This document shows, one piece after another, positions 1 to 11,500 of a stretch of DNA of 64,000 nucleotides (its first letter is position 1; every line of letters begins with the position of its first letter). A program made the position numbers and the translations under genes. Below the pieces are notes generated by a model, which had not been told where the DNA came from, did no database searches, and saw nothing but the letters and a program-made list of their open reading frames with translations. The DNA comes from Chloranthus sessilifolius. Its lineage: Eukaryota > Streptophyta > Magnoliopsida > Chloranthales > Chloranthaceae. The DNA is taken from contig CM037597.1 of assembly GCA_021018995.1 (NCBI GenBank), positions 21,298,887-21,362,886 of the forward strand, in the 5' to 3' direction.

Positions 1-480
1 AGCCTTAATAAGCGTCAAACGACCCCCGTTACTAAGCATTTTGCTCTTCCACACAACTAATCTCTTCTCTAACTTGGTGATAATTGGATCCCAAAACTTC
101 ACACGTGGTTTTCCTACTCCCAGCGGTAAACCTAAGTAAATAATAGGGAGACTTTCCACCATGCACCCAACACTTTCGGCTAAGGAAATCAAAAGCTGCT
201 ACACCCAGATTCCAGAAAGCTTTGATTTATGAAGATTAACTTTTTGGCTTGAAGCCACTTCGTAAATATTGAACACATCTTTTATTGCACGAACTTCATC
301 CAAACTTACTTCACAAAATAAAATTGTATCATCTGCATATTGAAGATGGGTAATCATAGGGCCCCTACTGGAAATCATAAATCCATTAAATTGCTCTAAT
401 TCAGCCGCCTTAACAAGCAAACCATTTAAAGCTTCAACCACTATATTGAACAACATTGGTGACAAGGGATCACCCTGACG
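1..480 (-). pseudogene. LINE reverse transcriptase fragment (L1-type ORF2), truncated
   Basis: The minus strand encodes part of an L1-type reverse transcriptase: the QGDPLSPMLFNIVVEAL block (motif B), then LQYADDTILF (YADD catalytic motif C), then KVNLHKSKLSGIWV. The DNA is nearly identical to 6427-6905, the same part of the larger LINE in this window. The fragment stops abruptly at about 480, inside motif B, where satellite sequence begins. The switch point is the shared string ctgacg, present at the LINE position (about 6900) and in the satellite (about 11727). It is a duplicated piece, not an independent insertion with its own ends. It continues off the left edge of the window. Confidence 0.9.
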
Positions 481-3285
481 AGTTTGAATGATAAAATGGC
501 CAACTACTGAACAATGGTATGCTAAATCGGAAAATAGCATAAAAACATCTAAAACCTTTTTTTTAGATTAATTTAAAAAAATCCTAAATTAAGTGACTTC
601 CATTGGATGGACTACTAATGAATTTGAATAAAAAAATGGTCAACTACTGAAAAATGGTATGCTAAATTGGAAAATAATATAAAAACATCTAAAACCTTTT
701 TTTTTTTTTAATTAATTAAAAAAAATCCTAAATTAAGTGACCACCATTGCATGGACTACTGATGAATTTGAATGAAAAAATGGTCAACTACTGAAAAATG
801 GTATGCTAAATTTGAAATTAACATAAGAACATCTAAAACCTTTTTTTTATAAATAATTAAAAACAAATCCTAAATTAAGTGACTACCATTGCATGGATTG
901 CTGATGAATTTGAAGAAAAAATGGTCAACTACTGAAAAATGGTATGCTAAATCAGAAAATAACATAAAAACATCTAAAACCTTCTTTTTTAAAATTAATT
1001 AAAAAAAAATCCTAAATTAAGTGACTTCCATTGCATGGACTACTGATGAATTTCAAAGAAAAGTGGTCAACTACTAAAAATGGTCTAAATCGGAAAATAA
1101 CATAAAAACATCTAAAACCTTTTTTTTTTTCTTAAATTAATTTTAAAAAATCCTAAATTAAGTGACTTCCATTGCATGGACTACTGATGAATTTGAATGA
1201 AAAAATGGTCAACTACTGAAAAATGGTATGATAAATCAAAAAAAAACATAAAAACATCTAAAACCTTGTTTTTTATTAAAATAAGTAAAAAAATCCTAAA
1301 TTAAGTGACTTCCATTGCATGGACTCATTGATGAATTTGAATTAAAAATGGTCAACTCTTTGAAAAATGGTATGATAAATCGAAAAATAATATAAAACAT
1401 CTAAAAGATTTTTTTATTTTTTAATAAAATAAAAAAAATCCTAGATTAAGTGACTTCCATTGCATGGACTATTGATGAATTTGAATGAAAAATGTCAACT
1501 ATTGAAAAATGGTATGCTAAATTTGAAATTAACATAAAAACATCAAAAACCTCTTTTTTATTATTAAATAATTAAAAAAAAAATCCTAAATTAAGTGACT
1601 TCCATTGCATGGACTACTGATGAATTTGAATGAAAAAATGGTCAACTACTGAAAAATGGAATGCTAAATCGGGAAATAACATAAAACCATCTAAAACCTT
1701 CTTTTTTTTTACATTAATTAAAAAAAATCCTAAATTAAGTGACTTCCATTGCATGGACTACTGATGAATTTGAATGAAAAATTGGTCAACTACTGAAAAA
1801 TGGTATGCTACGGAAAATAACATAAAAACATCTAAAACCTTTTTTTTTTAAATTAATTAAAAAAAAAAAAATTAAGTGACTTCCATTGCATGGACTACTG
1901 ATGAATTTGAATGAAAAAATGGTCAACTATTGAAAAATGGTATGCTAAATTTGAAATTAACATAAAAACTTCTAAAACCTTTTTTTTTTAAATAATTAAA
2001 AAAAAAATCCTAAATTATGTGGCTTCCATTGCATGGACTACTGATGAATTTGAATGAAAAAATGGTCAACTACTGAAAAATGGTATGCTAAATTTGAAAT
2101 TAACATAAAAACAGCTAAAACCTTTTTTTTTCTTTTTTAAATAATTAAAAGAAATCCTAAATTAAGTGACTACCATTGCATGGACTACTGATGAATTTGA
2201 ATGAAAAAATGGTCAACTACTGAAAAATGGTATGCTAAATCGGAACATAACATAAAAACATCTAAAACCTTTTTCTTTTTAAATTAATTAAAAAATCCTA
2301 GATTAAGTGACTTCCATTGCATGGACTATTGATGAATTTGAATGAAAAAGGTCAACTATTGAAAAATGGTATGCTAATTCGAAAATAACATAAAACATCT
2401 AAAACCTTTTTTTTTTTAATTAATAAAAAAATCCTAAATTAAGTGACTTCCATTGCATGGACTCATGAATTTGAATGAAAAATGGTCAACTCTAAAAATG
2501 GTATGCTAAATTGGAAAATAACATAAAAAATCTAAAACCTTCTTTTAAAAAAAAATTAATTAAAAAATCCTAAATTAAGTGACTTCCCTTTGCATGGACT
2601 CTTGATTAATTTGAATGAAAAATGATCACTATTGGAAAATGGTATGCTAAATTTGAAATTAACATAAAACATCTAAAACCTTTTTTTATTATTAAATAAT
2701 TAAAAAAAAAATCCTAAATTAAGTGACTTCCATTGCATGGACTACTGATGAATTTGAATGAAAAAATGGTCAACTACTGAAGAATGGTGATGCTAAATCG
2801 GAAAATAACATAAAAACATCTAAAACCCTTTTTTTTTAATTAATTAAAACTCCTAAATTAAGTGACTTCCATTGCATGGACTACTAATTAATTTGAATGA
2901 AAAAATGGTCAACTACTGAAAAATGGTATGCTAAATTTGAAATTAACATAAAAACATCTAAAACCTTTTTGTTTTTCTAAATAATTTAAAAAAAAAAATC
3001 CAAATTAAGTGACATCAATTGCATGGACTACTCCATTTAATTTGAATGAAAAATGGTCAATTTTGAAATATGGTATGCTAAATTTGAAATTAACATAAAA
3101 ACATCTAAGACATTTTTTTTTTTAATAATTAAAAAAAAATATCTAAATTAAGTGACTTCCATTGCATGGACTACTGATGAATATGACTGAAAAAATGGTC
3201 AACTACTGAAAAATGGTATGCTAAATTTGAAATTAACATAAAAACATTTAAAACAAATTTTTTTTTTTAAATAATTAAAAATAGG
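481..3285. repeat. Tandem satellite array 1 (~142-bp monomer, ~20 copies)
   Basis: About twenty head-to-tail monomers, each containing the landmarks ccattgcatggactactgat, tggtcaactactgaaaaatg, aacataaaaacatctaaaac, a T-run followed by an A-run, and cctaaattaagtgact. The landmark cattgcatgg recurs roughly every 142 bp from 601 to 3161. The monomers match array 2 one by one: those at about 2737, 2870, 3018 and 3161 correspond to those at 13904, 14043, 14191 and 14330. The array is thus a copy of 11729-14430, not an independent expansion. It ends inside a monomer with the acatttaaaacaa variant. No coding potential was seen. Confidence 0.93.
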
Positions 3286-3480
3286 GGGTTACATCATCAT
3301 ATATCGTAAGAGCTTTATCCCATTTATTTGGGGTCTGCTTTGCAATTCCTATTTATCCACTTGTTTTGCAACACATGGCGAGAAATTTATCAGAGTTTAT
3401 TTACAGTTGGCTGTCAACCTAATGCCCTCCCTCCTCCTTTCTCATCCGGGCTTGGGACCGGCAATGGCGGAGTTAAAAAC
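3286..3480. repeat. Possible dispersed plant repeat, unclassified
   Basis: The stretch contains agctttatcccatttatttg, a gggtctgc tract and, about 130 bp on, a ccgggcttgggaccggcaat block. From memory these resemble pieces of a non-coding repeat widely scattered in plant genomes, but I cannot name its class. It begins exactly where satellite array 1 stops. No terminal repeats or target-site duplication were recognised. Confidence 0.4.
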
Positions 3481-4639
3481 TTTGGGTTACAATTGTTAGA
3501 TATTTGACTTGATAATTCAATGAGTTATACTAAAATAATAAATATCATAATGGAAATTAAAAGTATGTAGGTTTGTATGCAGTAAAGATAATCACAATTG
3601 TAACCCGATTATCGTTGTCAGGGGGTTAGGGCTAAGAAAAATAAATAAATAAAATGCCTCAATGTCAGGGTGACAAAACTTATTGAGGAAATGCCTTTTG
3701 ATATTTCGGACTCCTATCGAGGTTCCTCTATTATAATGATTACCATGCACTTAGATCTTTAATGAGGGTGGAAAATGAGCGGTTGGGATTAAATGGTTGC
3801 ATCAGTCCATACTTTGGTAGTTTTCAGCTTTATTTTCAAAAGATTCTAAGAATAGTTTGCCTCATTTTCCAAAACAGAAAAAAGGGTGAATAAGGGGATA
3901 AGGCTTGCTGATGTTGGGATAGTTTCTCATGCGACCAATTTCAATAATTAGTCAATTGAATCCCACCGCACACAAAGTGACATTAATTGAACTCTCCGTC
4001 ATGCTTATGTTCCATCAATAACAAGGATTCCATAGTCAATAGGTGTTTGGCCTCCTCCCACCCCGGCGGCATTTATATATAGTGAGGTATGACAACACCA
4101 GGGATGCTCTCACAGTTTTGTTTATGCTTCCCTGGGGACATTGACTGATCACTCGTCGCATACTCTCACTCATGCCTCCTCCCACCACTACTCTCGCTCG
4201 GTCATGCCACATTTTGTGGCTTATTCACATCCTGCTGCAATAGAATCATGAGTGTTGATGGAACCTTCACATACGTTGGCGTCTAATGGCATTTTGTGTG
4301 TGTGAGATTCAGTATATTCTAAGTCTCGAAACGATGGCATGGTCCACTGATACCTTCGATCAACCTACCCGAAAAAAGAAGGCGGTCAATGGGCCAAACT
4401 ATTCTTTAAATGCTTTCGAAAGTAAGGACTTACGATTACCCAAATACTTTGTGATGACTGCGGAGATGGTAGATGGAGATCAGCCTTATTTTGATCATGG
4501 GTGCATGATAACATTACTTTTAAGGATAGTACTTCCTCAGTAACATGGCATTCCAGGGGTTTGGAAGCTCCTCCCCCTCCTGGTTAACCAGGCAAGAAGC
4601 ATTTCCTAGGTACGCGCCCGAAATAACATAGGGCCATCC
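3481..4639. other. Intergenic sequence with no recognisable gene
   Basis: Mixed-composition sequence with no satellite monomers and no conserved protein match. An 85-codon open frame lies at 4286-4543 on the plus strand. Its translation has no recognisable domain and there is no promoter or splice context, so it is not called. A TATA-like tatatata string lies near 4074. Nothing else was identified. Confidence 0.6.
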
Positions 4640-4887
4640 CCAATTGAGTTTTAGTTTTCCCATCGGGTGAGGCAGTCAAATAGGCATAATTTTTCTTAGC
4701 ACTAAATCCCCGATTTGGGACATGCCCGGACTTCCATTGCAGGGACTGATGAATTAGAATGAAAAAATGGACAACTAGTGAAAATGGAAAGCTAAATCGG
4801 AAAATAACATAAAAACATCTAAAACGTAAATTAAAAAAAAAAAATTAATTAAAAAAAATATCCTAAATTAGGGGAATATCATTTTTA
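4640..4887. repeat. Second copy of the satellite left flank with one hybrid monomer
   Basis: From about 4640 the sequence matches 11501-11600, sharing tgagttttagttttcccatc and gggtgaggcagtcaaatagg, and then enters a satellite monomer. Only one monomer follows. Its front half matches the first monomer of array 2, while its end (aaattaggggaatatcattt) matches the last monomer of array 2 (aaattaggtgagtatcattc), which borders the PP2C gene. The whole array seems to have collapsed to one hybrid unit here. The LINE begins directly after it. Confidence 0.75.
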
Positions 4888-5062
4888 TTTTTTGATCGAT
4901 AAAGTAGATTTTATTGAAAAAGAAGTAAAAGCATTACAAATTTGAGAACACAAAAACATCTAAAACGCAAATTTAAAAAAACCTAAATTAGGTGAATATC
5001 ATTTTCTTTTTGATCGATAAAGTAGATTTTATTGAAAAAGAAGTAAAACGTACAAACCTGAG
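4888..5062 (-). repeat. Tandem duplication of the LINE 3' end (~112 bp period)
   Basis: The string gatcgataaagtagatttta with its neighbours occurs at about 4903 and again about 112 bp to the right, each time preceded by atatcatttt and followed by an a-rich tract and gagaacacaaaaac. The first copy continues from cacaaaaaca straight into satellite-like sequence (tctaaaacgcaaat, then cctaaattaggtgaatatca). The second continues into the LINE body. On the minus strand this is the LINE 3' terminus with a short A-rich tail. Confidence 0.75.
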
Positions 5063-5194
5063 AACACAAAAACAACAAGTTGTACCAGAACCTAAAAATT
5101 ACTACCCCACTCTAAACATAAAGAACCTCACCCCCGGGTCATCAAATCCCGAAGACCATGAAGCTCCCTCCCTAATGCGAGAGGAAATAAAAGG

Positions 5195-8100
5195 TTAATT
5201 GAGCAAGTTGTCCCAATCCACACTATCCCCAACTTTAGCACCAATCTTTATCCAATCAATAGCCAAGTTCCTGACAGACTTCATAATCACAGAGACTGAT
5301 TTTCTTTTTTTGTTAAACACCATGTTGTTCCTTTCTGACTATAGAGACCACATCACTGCCAAATCCATAAATTTCCAATATTTACCCTTTGGATCATTCA
5401 ACTCAAAACCATCCCATGCTGCTAACAGGTCAGCACAATGCTCAGGAAACACCCAAGAAACTCCAAAAGTTTGTAGAACCACACTCCAAAGTTGCCTAGC
5501 TACCCATCAATGAAGCATTAAATGATTAGTAGATTCCTCCTCTTGAAAGCACATCACATATCTATTTCTTAGTCCCATCCCTCATCTATTCAGCTGATAA
5601 AATATGAGAATTCTTCCCCATCCAACACTCCATCCGAAAAATTTATTTTTCGACGGAATCCTAAGATTCCAAATCTTGACTCAATTGTGACGACTATTAG
5701 GACTTTGATAAAGAGAGGAATAAAAGGATTTCACCAAAAATCTCCCCTTTGAATGATACCGCCAAAAACGAAGATCCCTATTGGCTTGATTTCTTGTACA
5801 TGAATTTAGTTTTTGCAATAGGTCTAGCATAGAAATCACCTCCTCCTGCAAATTTCTCTGCACCCGAATATTCCAAACCACATTCTCATTGACCATAACA
5901 AACATATCTCTAACATAATCTTCTCTATTTAGAGAAATTGGATATAAATATGAAAATTTATCTTTCAAGGGCAAGTCAATAACCCAAATATCATCCTAGA
6001 AACGAATTTTATCACCAATCCCTCAGCTGAAACTGACTCCCTTCCAAAACTCATCCGCAACTGAGCAAAGACTCTTCCACCGTCCATAACCTCTATTAGC
6101 AGAGCTTCTTATATTGGAACAAGTACTAGGATCCCCATATTTCCCATAGATCACCTTCCACCACAAATGATTTTGATCCTTTACATCTCCTATTCTCCAA
6201 ATCTACTTGCCCAGGAAGGCTTTATTTGTGATGCTTAAATGACGAATACCTAAGCCTCCATCTTTCTTAGATAGACAACAGGTCTCCCATTTTAAAAGAT
6301 GAAATTTCTTTATATCTCTACCCCCTTCCCAAAGGAAATTCCTTATTATCTTTTCCATCATTTCACCGCTGCTTCGTAGGAGCTCTAAACATAGACATGT
6401 AAAAGATAGGAAAAGATGATAAAGTAGCCTTAATAAGCGTCAAACGACCCCCGTTACTAAGCATTTTGCTCTTCCACACAACTAATCTCTTCTCTAACTT
6501 GGTGATAATTGGATCCCAAAACTTCACACGTGGTTTTCCTACTCCCAGCGGTAAACCTAAGTAAATAATAGGGAGACTTTCCACCATGCACCAAACACTT
6601 TCGGCTAAGGAAATCAAAAACTGCTACACCCAGATTCCAGAAAGCTTTGATTTATGAAGATTAACTTTTTGGCCTGAAGCCACTTCGTAAATATTGAACA
6701 CATCTTTTATTGCACGAACTTCATCCAAACTTACTTCACAAAACAAAATTGTATCATCTGCATATTGAAGATGGGTAATCATAGGGCCCCTACTGGAAAT
6801 CATAAATCCATTAAATTGCTCTAATTCAGCAGCCTTAACAAGCAAACCATTTAAAGCTTCAACCACTATATTGAACAACATTGGTGACAAGGGATCACCC
6901 TGACGTAACCCTCTAGTGCTCTGAAAATACCCTCTTAGTGACCCATTTACCAAAATAAAAAACCAAGATGATGAAAAAAAATCATGCATCCATTTCCTCC
7001 ATCTCTCTCGAAAGCCCATCCTACCCATCACATACGCTAAGGAGTTCCAGTTGACTCTATCATATGCCTTTTCCATATAAATTTTCCAGATAACCCCTTC
7101 CCCACCACCTCTATTTACAGAATCTCAATTGCTTCATGTGCTACAACAACCATATCTAACAATTGGCGGCCTTCGATAAAAGCACCATGGTTCACCGAAA
7201 TAATGTATTTCATTACGCTTTGCAATCTATTAGCCAAAACTTTTGAAAGGATCTTGTAAAGGTTGTCAAGAAGACTAATGGGTCTAAAGTCTTTTATTTC
7301 TTCAGCCCTCTCCATTTTAGGGATAAGAGTAATAAAGGTAGAATTCATACTCCTATCCACATTGCCCTTCTCATAAAATTCATTAAACAAATCCATAATG
7401 TCACCTTTGATGGTTTCCCACATGAATTGGAAAATTTTCATAGTAAATCCATCAGGACCCGGGGCTTTGTTTTTCCCACAACTCATAATAGCCTTTCTAA
7501 CCTCCTCAGTAAAAGAGCTTTCCAACCCCAGCTTTTGATTTTCGGACAGACGTTGAAAATTTAAACCATCCAACACAAGTCTCTCTCTGATTTCTTCTGT
7601 GTACAACTTCTCATAACACTTAACAATTTCAGCACACATTTCTTCTTTCTCAACCACCCTTCTACCATCCACATTTAAATTGCTAATATAGTTTTTCTTA
7701 CTCCTAGCATTAGCCAGTGTGTGAAAGAACTTAGTGTTATTGTCACCTTTTTATAATCAGTGGACCTTCAACTTTTGCTTCTAAATGATCTCTTCTTCCA
7801 CACATTTTTCATTATCATACATCTTAAAGGCTGTACAGAGATCGAAATCCTCCCCATTAAGAGGCCTAGATTCTTCCAAAATATCTAAAACCCTAATTTC
7901 CTTAAGGATTTTATCTTTTATTTGCTCCACCTTTCCAAAAAAATTAGCATTCCAAATCTTAATCTCACCCTTGATTTTTTTTTAACTTCATTGCCAGTTT
8001 GAACGCCGCACATCCCTGTATCTGGCAATCATTCCACCATTTTGTAACCAATTCCTTGAACTTCTCATCCCTCAACCATGCATTCTCAAATTTGAATGAG

Positions 8101-8854
8101 CCCGGACCACCATCTCTAATCGGACAACTGAGCAAAATGGGGATGTGATCAAAAGTGGGCCTAGGGAGCCCTTCCAAAATCGCATTAGGATTAACTTCTA
8201 TCCACTCATTAGTACAAAGAAACTGATCCAATTTGCTTAATTTGGGCATATCTTGTAGATTTGACCAAGTATACAAGCCCCCATTCATATCAAACTCAAC
8301 TAACCCAAATGTGTTAACAAAATTAGCAAATTGTCTCATTCCATACTTGTCTAGTCTTTCACGAATCCTTTAAGCAAATCTGACAACATTAAAATCACCT
8401 CCCGCACACCAAGGGCCTTCCCACCAAACTGTCATACTAGCTAACTCAAACCAAAAGTCTTATTTACGAAGTCTTCATTGGGTCCATAAACCCTAGTAGA
8501 GGCCCATACCATGCCATCCTATCTATTTTTCAACAACACTAACATTGAGTGCTCACCAACTTCTGATTCCAACCCATCAACCTCTCTGCTATTCCAAGCC
8601 ACAATAATACCTCCTGAAGCCCCAATAGAATCCAAGCTTTCCCATCCCCACTGATTGCCACCCAAGGTCGACGATATCTTTCAATTATTAGTGCTTCCCC
8701 ATTTAGTTTCCTAAAGAGTAATCACTGACTTGTTGTTTATAATAACCTTCTTAACTGTAGCCCTCTTATTTAGATCACAAATTCCTCTTACATTCCAAGA
8801 TAAGATCTGTGTTCTAATACACCAATCCCAAAAAAACAGCCTTAAATCATTCAT
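5195..8854 (-). pseudogene. LINE ORF2: endonuclease, reverse transcriptase, zf-RVT
   Basis: The likely start is the ATG at 8854, opening MNDLRLFF and running into ILSWNVRG, the first block of the apurinic-type endonuclease. Further blocks are ETK, VYGPN, GGDFN and, at about 8130, FDHIPILL. The reverse transcriptase has KNKAPGPDGF (about 7480), DFRPISLL (about 7290), EKAYDRVNW (7070, motif A), RGLRQGDPLSPMLF (motif B), LQYADDTILF (motif C, YADD) and YLGLPLG (about 6560). The zinc-binding region at about 5500-5980 includes WRYHSKGRFLVKSFY. The expected Cys of its LLHC box is replaced by a TGA stop at about 5512. The C-terminus ends at a TAA at 5195. Several frameshifts (near 7090, 6620, 6360) and stops break the frame. 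The product would nick DNA and prime reverse transcription at the target. Confidence 0.88.
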
Positions 8855-8862
8855 AAGATCAG

Positions 8863-10949
8863 TTATACCTTGCAATTACCTTTCTTATAAGATAACCCGC
8901 AATCTAGTTTTTGTAATTTCCTCATTCCTTTACCTTTTCTACTAAAAGCAGATTCAATTCGATCTTTATTAACCGCTTCAAAAACTTTTTGCAATTGATC
9001 ATTAGTCCCCCGAAACGTCATGTCATGCTTCCTTCCAATTTCAATAATTTTGTCTACACTATTCATTTACGCTGCTCTTTGACTTAATGTCACCCCATAA
9101 TTCATTTTCAAGCCTCTCAACCACCTCTTGCACCATCTCATTATTGATTCATCGATGTTATGAAGTATCATTTGGATTCAATTTGCCTTTCTCCACAATA
9201 AGAAGGTCCTTCCATGGACTTGGCAACATAATTTGATGACCCATTACATGAATTCACATCCCCAGAGTTACAATAAAAAAATCCTAACTTTTCTAATTCA
9301 TTACATAGGTTTGCATTCTGATGAACAATAATAAAATCATTCAAAACCCTATCAATTTTAGAACATGACGAAATTACTTGTGGTCCGAAGACCGAATAAA
9401 TAATACCCAAATTATCACGTGTACCCATCCTCAAACGAGGAGAACACGTGGGATGAACAAATTTAGGGGAAAGTCTCACAATTTCTCTACTTGCGTCAGC
9501 TCCCCCATAAAGTACTTCGCTGCCATCCTATTGATTCTCTTCCTGACGATGTCCTATAGGTAATTGATTAGAGGTAGCTAGCCTTTCGTCGTCGGACACC
9601 TTTATCTTCTGATCATCTCTCGGCCTCTGATATTCCTGATTGAAGAAGTTTAATTGGCGTTCCCTCTCCAAAAGTCCAGTTCTCAATGAATCTAATTCAT
9701 TAAGTCTCATTGACAAACTCGACCCAACATCTTGGTCCAAATGAAAATGCGCAACCCGATTCGTATTGAGTATCAGATCCTCCGCATGTGCCTCATCATA
9801 TAAAAGTGTCTCGTCGGCATTTTCCATTTGATTCCACATCACCTCAGGCTGATTATGGGCGGTCTTTCCAAGTGACCTATCAACTTCCGATTCAGAAACA
9901 TGAGTAACACTCTCCCCGCCATGTGTCCCTTCCATTTCAGATTCTGAAAATTTTACATTGTTCGCCTTACTTCTGCCATTCAAAAATCCCTCATTATTTA
10001 TTTTCTCATCCCGACGTACATCCCTGATATAAGCTTCACCGCGTGTTTCCATCAGGACCATTGGATCAAACTTCTATACATTTTGTTTATTAAAAGAAAC
10101 TAAACCCCACATTTCAAATTCCAAATTTGAGGTGGAAGTGGCAGCCCTGAAATTACCTCCCACAATCCCTCTACCCTTAATCTTCTTCGGGTTCATAGCA
10201 CCGTTGACCGTGGTCAACAAAGTCCCGACCCTTGGAATACCATCATCCACTCTCTGACCATCGGAAAAAATATTCCCCGTTGTGGACGAGGAACTAACCC
10301 TTCTGTACATTTTGTTTATTAAAGGAAACTAAATCTCACATTTCAAATTTGAAATTTGAGGTGGAAGCAGCAGCCCCGAAATTACCTCCCACAATCCCTC
10401 TGCCCTTAATCTTCTTCGGGTTCATAGCACCGTTGACTGTGGTCAATGAAGTCCCGATCCTTGGAATACCATCATCCACTCTCCGACCATCGGAAAAAAT
10501 ATTCCCTGCAGTGGACGAGGAACTAACACTTTCCGTCGCCGCAATGTCTCTGGGACTCAAACTTTCAGGCACGGATCGACTCCCCCTATCAATAGGATGG
10601 TTGTCCATCTGCATTTGTTTCCTCATCAACATGTCATTTACGCTACTCCTCCCGACGCCAAAGGTCGAGTTTTCACTTTGTTTACAGATCTCTTCCCCGT
10701 CTCCAATTCTATGAACACACGAAATCGTCTCCCATCAACGCCGATGTCCCTGTGGCGGGGAATATTGCTCCAATTATCCCTACCAACCAGGATTCTGGCA
10801 TATCTCGTTTCAGTGAAGGAGCTAGTACAGCCATCCACACCGAGGAACAATCCACAACACCTCCCAATATGGCTGAAAACGTCGTTTGTCCACACATGGA
10901 GCAGAATCCCCAACACCCGTAACCAGACTACATTCTCCTGTTTATGCAA
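8863..10949 (-). pseudogene. LINE ORF1 (DUF4283-like RNA-binding protein), broken
   Basis: The minus strand from 10949 encodes VVWLRVLGILLHVWTNDVFS, then IGRCC, FLGVD and SSFTETRYARILV, typical of the DUF4283 region in plant LINE ORF1 proteins, which bind the element RNA. Downstream is a low-complexity Ser/Gly/Asn-rich linker with repeated GRGIVGGNF blocks, a polar segment (9528-10061) and a short C-terminal segment at 8863-9066 (GKGMRKLQKLDCGLSYKKG) ending in TAA at 8863, just before the ORF2 ATG at 8854. A 229-bp internal tandem duplication shifts the frame, and other frameshifts separate the pieces. The true start is not certain because sequence above 10950 is rearranged by an inverted repeat. 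Confidence 0.75.
10071..10528. repeat. 229-bp tandem duplication inside LINE ORF1
   Basis: 10071-10299 and 10300-10528 are diverged direct copies. Each starts with cttct(a/g)tacattttgttt and contains cttcttcgggttcatagcac and ggaataccatcatccactct. The offset is 229 bp throughout (for example gtggacgaggaactaac at 10282 and 10511). Since 229 is not a multiple of three, the duplication shifts the ORF1 frame. The copies differ at scattered positions, so the event is not very recent. Confidence 0.9.
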
Positions 10950-11013
10950 GGAGATATTCTTCCTTCTTAAATATTAGAAGAAACTGGGGCTCCTTGAACC
11001 CCAGGTCTTATGT

Positions 11014-11155
11014 AGATATTCTTCAATGTAGATATTTAAGAAGGGATACCCTCCTCTGCACTACATTGAAGATTTTTTTTTTTTTTTTTTCTCATTCATT
11101 AAAAAAAAAAGATATTCCTCAATGTAGTGCAGAGGATGGTATCCCTTCTTAAATC
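11014..11155. repeat. Foldback (inverted repeat) at the LINE 5' side
   Basis: The segment around 11033-11076 (ttaagaagggatacc, then ctcctctgcactacattga) is the near-perfect reverse complement of 11111-11155 (tcaatgtagtgcagaggatg, then gtatcccttcttaaat). The loop is a run of T followed, after ctcattcatt, by a run of A, which can also pair. The arms are roughly 45 bp, or about 60 bp with the T/A runs. A third partial copy (gatattcttcaatgtag) lies at about 11016. It looks like an inverted duplication made during or after LINE insertion. Confidence 0.85.
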
Positions 11156-11500
11156 TAACAATCAGCCCATTTTTCATAAGATTTTCTTCACTTGTATCAT
11201 AACACTTTCCATTAACATCAAAAGCAAAAGCCTTATCCTTACTCGAAAGATCCTGTCAATTTTTCAGAGCATCCACAAAGGTTGTTTTACTTCACAGGAA
11301 GAAGACTCACCCGCAAAAATAACTCTACGCCCATGTTCAAGATTATGATTCGGTCTGGTTTGTCTTTTTAACTTTGGAATGAACTCCTTTAAAAGTTCTC
11401 CCAGCAATTTGCCATCTATTCAAAATATCTTTTTGCTGTTAGAGACGATAAAATATACTAATCTCGAACTTTGAACATGGGAATAAGATCGTTTTCCTTC
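11156..11500. other. Probable LINE 5' remnant, no intact gene
   Basis: The minus strand has short open pieces (for example NLEHGRRVIFAGESSSCEVK at about 11290-11345) that could be decayed ORF1 leader sequence, but no diagnostic motif was found. The stretch ends where the repeated left flank of the satellite starts at about 11501. Confidence 0.4.

Larger units (their letters stand above)
5003..11490 (-). mobile_element. L1-type non-LTR retrotransposon (LINE), decayed, minus strand
   Basis: A LINE read on the minus strand. ORF1 (DUF4283-like nucleic-acid-binding protein) lies at about 8863-10950 and ORF2 (endonuclease, reverse transcriptase, zinc-binding C-terminus) at about 5195-8854. The 3' end carries a short A-rich tail at about 5003-5012. 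Order and spacing fit plant L1-clade LINEs of 6-7 kb. The 5' boundary is uncertain: similarity to LINE proteins fades above 10950, and the left-flank repeat begins at 11501. No clear target-site duplication was found. Both ORFs have frameshifts and stops, so the element cannot move by itself. Some breaks could be base-calling errors. Confidence 0.88.

Noticed and set aside
481-3285. CRISPR-like regular repeats
   Set aside because: Eukaryotic satellite: the monomers are contiguous and diverged, with no unique spacers.
4286-4543. 85-codon plus-strand open frame
   Set aside because: No domain, no promoter or splice context, and surrounded by non-coding sequence.
5199-5513. 104-codon plus-strand open frame
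   Set aside because: Opposite strand of the LINE ORF2 C-terminus, whose minus-strand translation is recognisable.
10349-10977. Overlapping plus-strand frames of 121 and 126 codons
   Set aside because: Opposite strand of LINE ORF1 with its DUF4283-like motifs.
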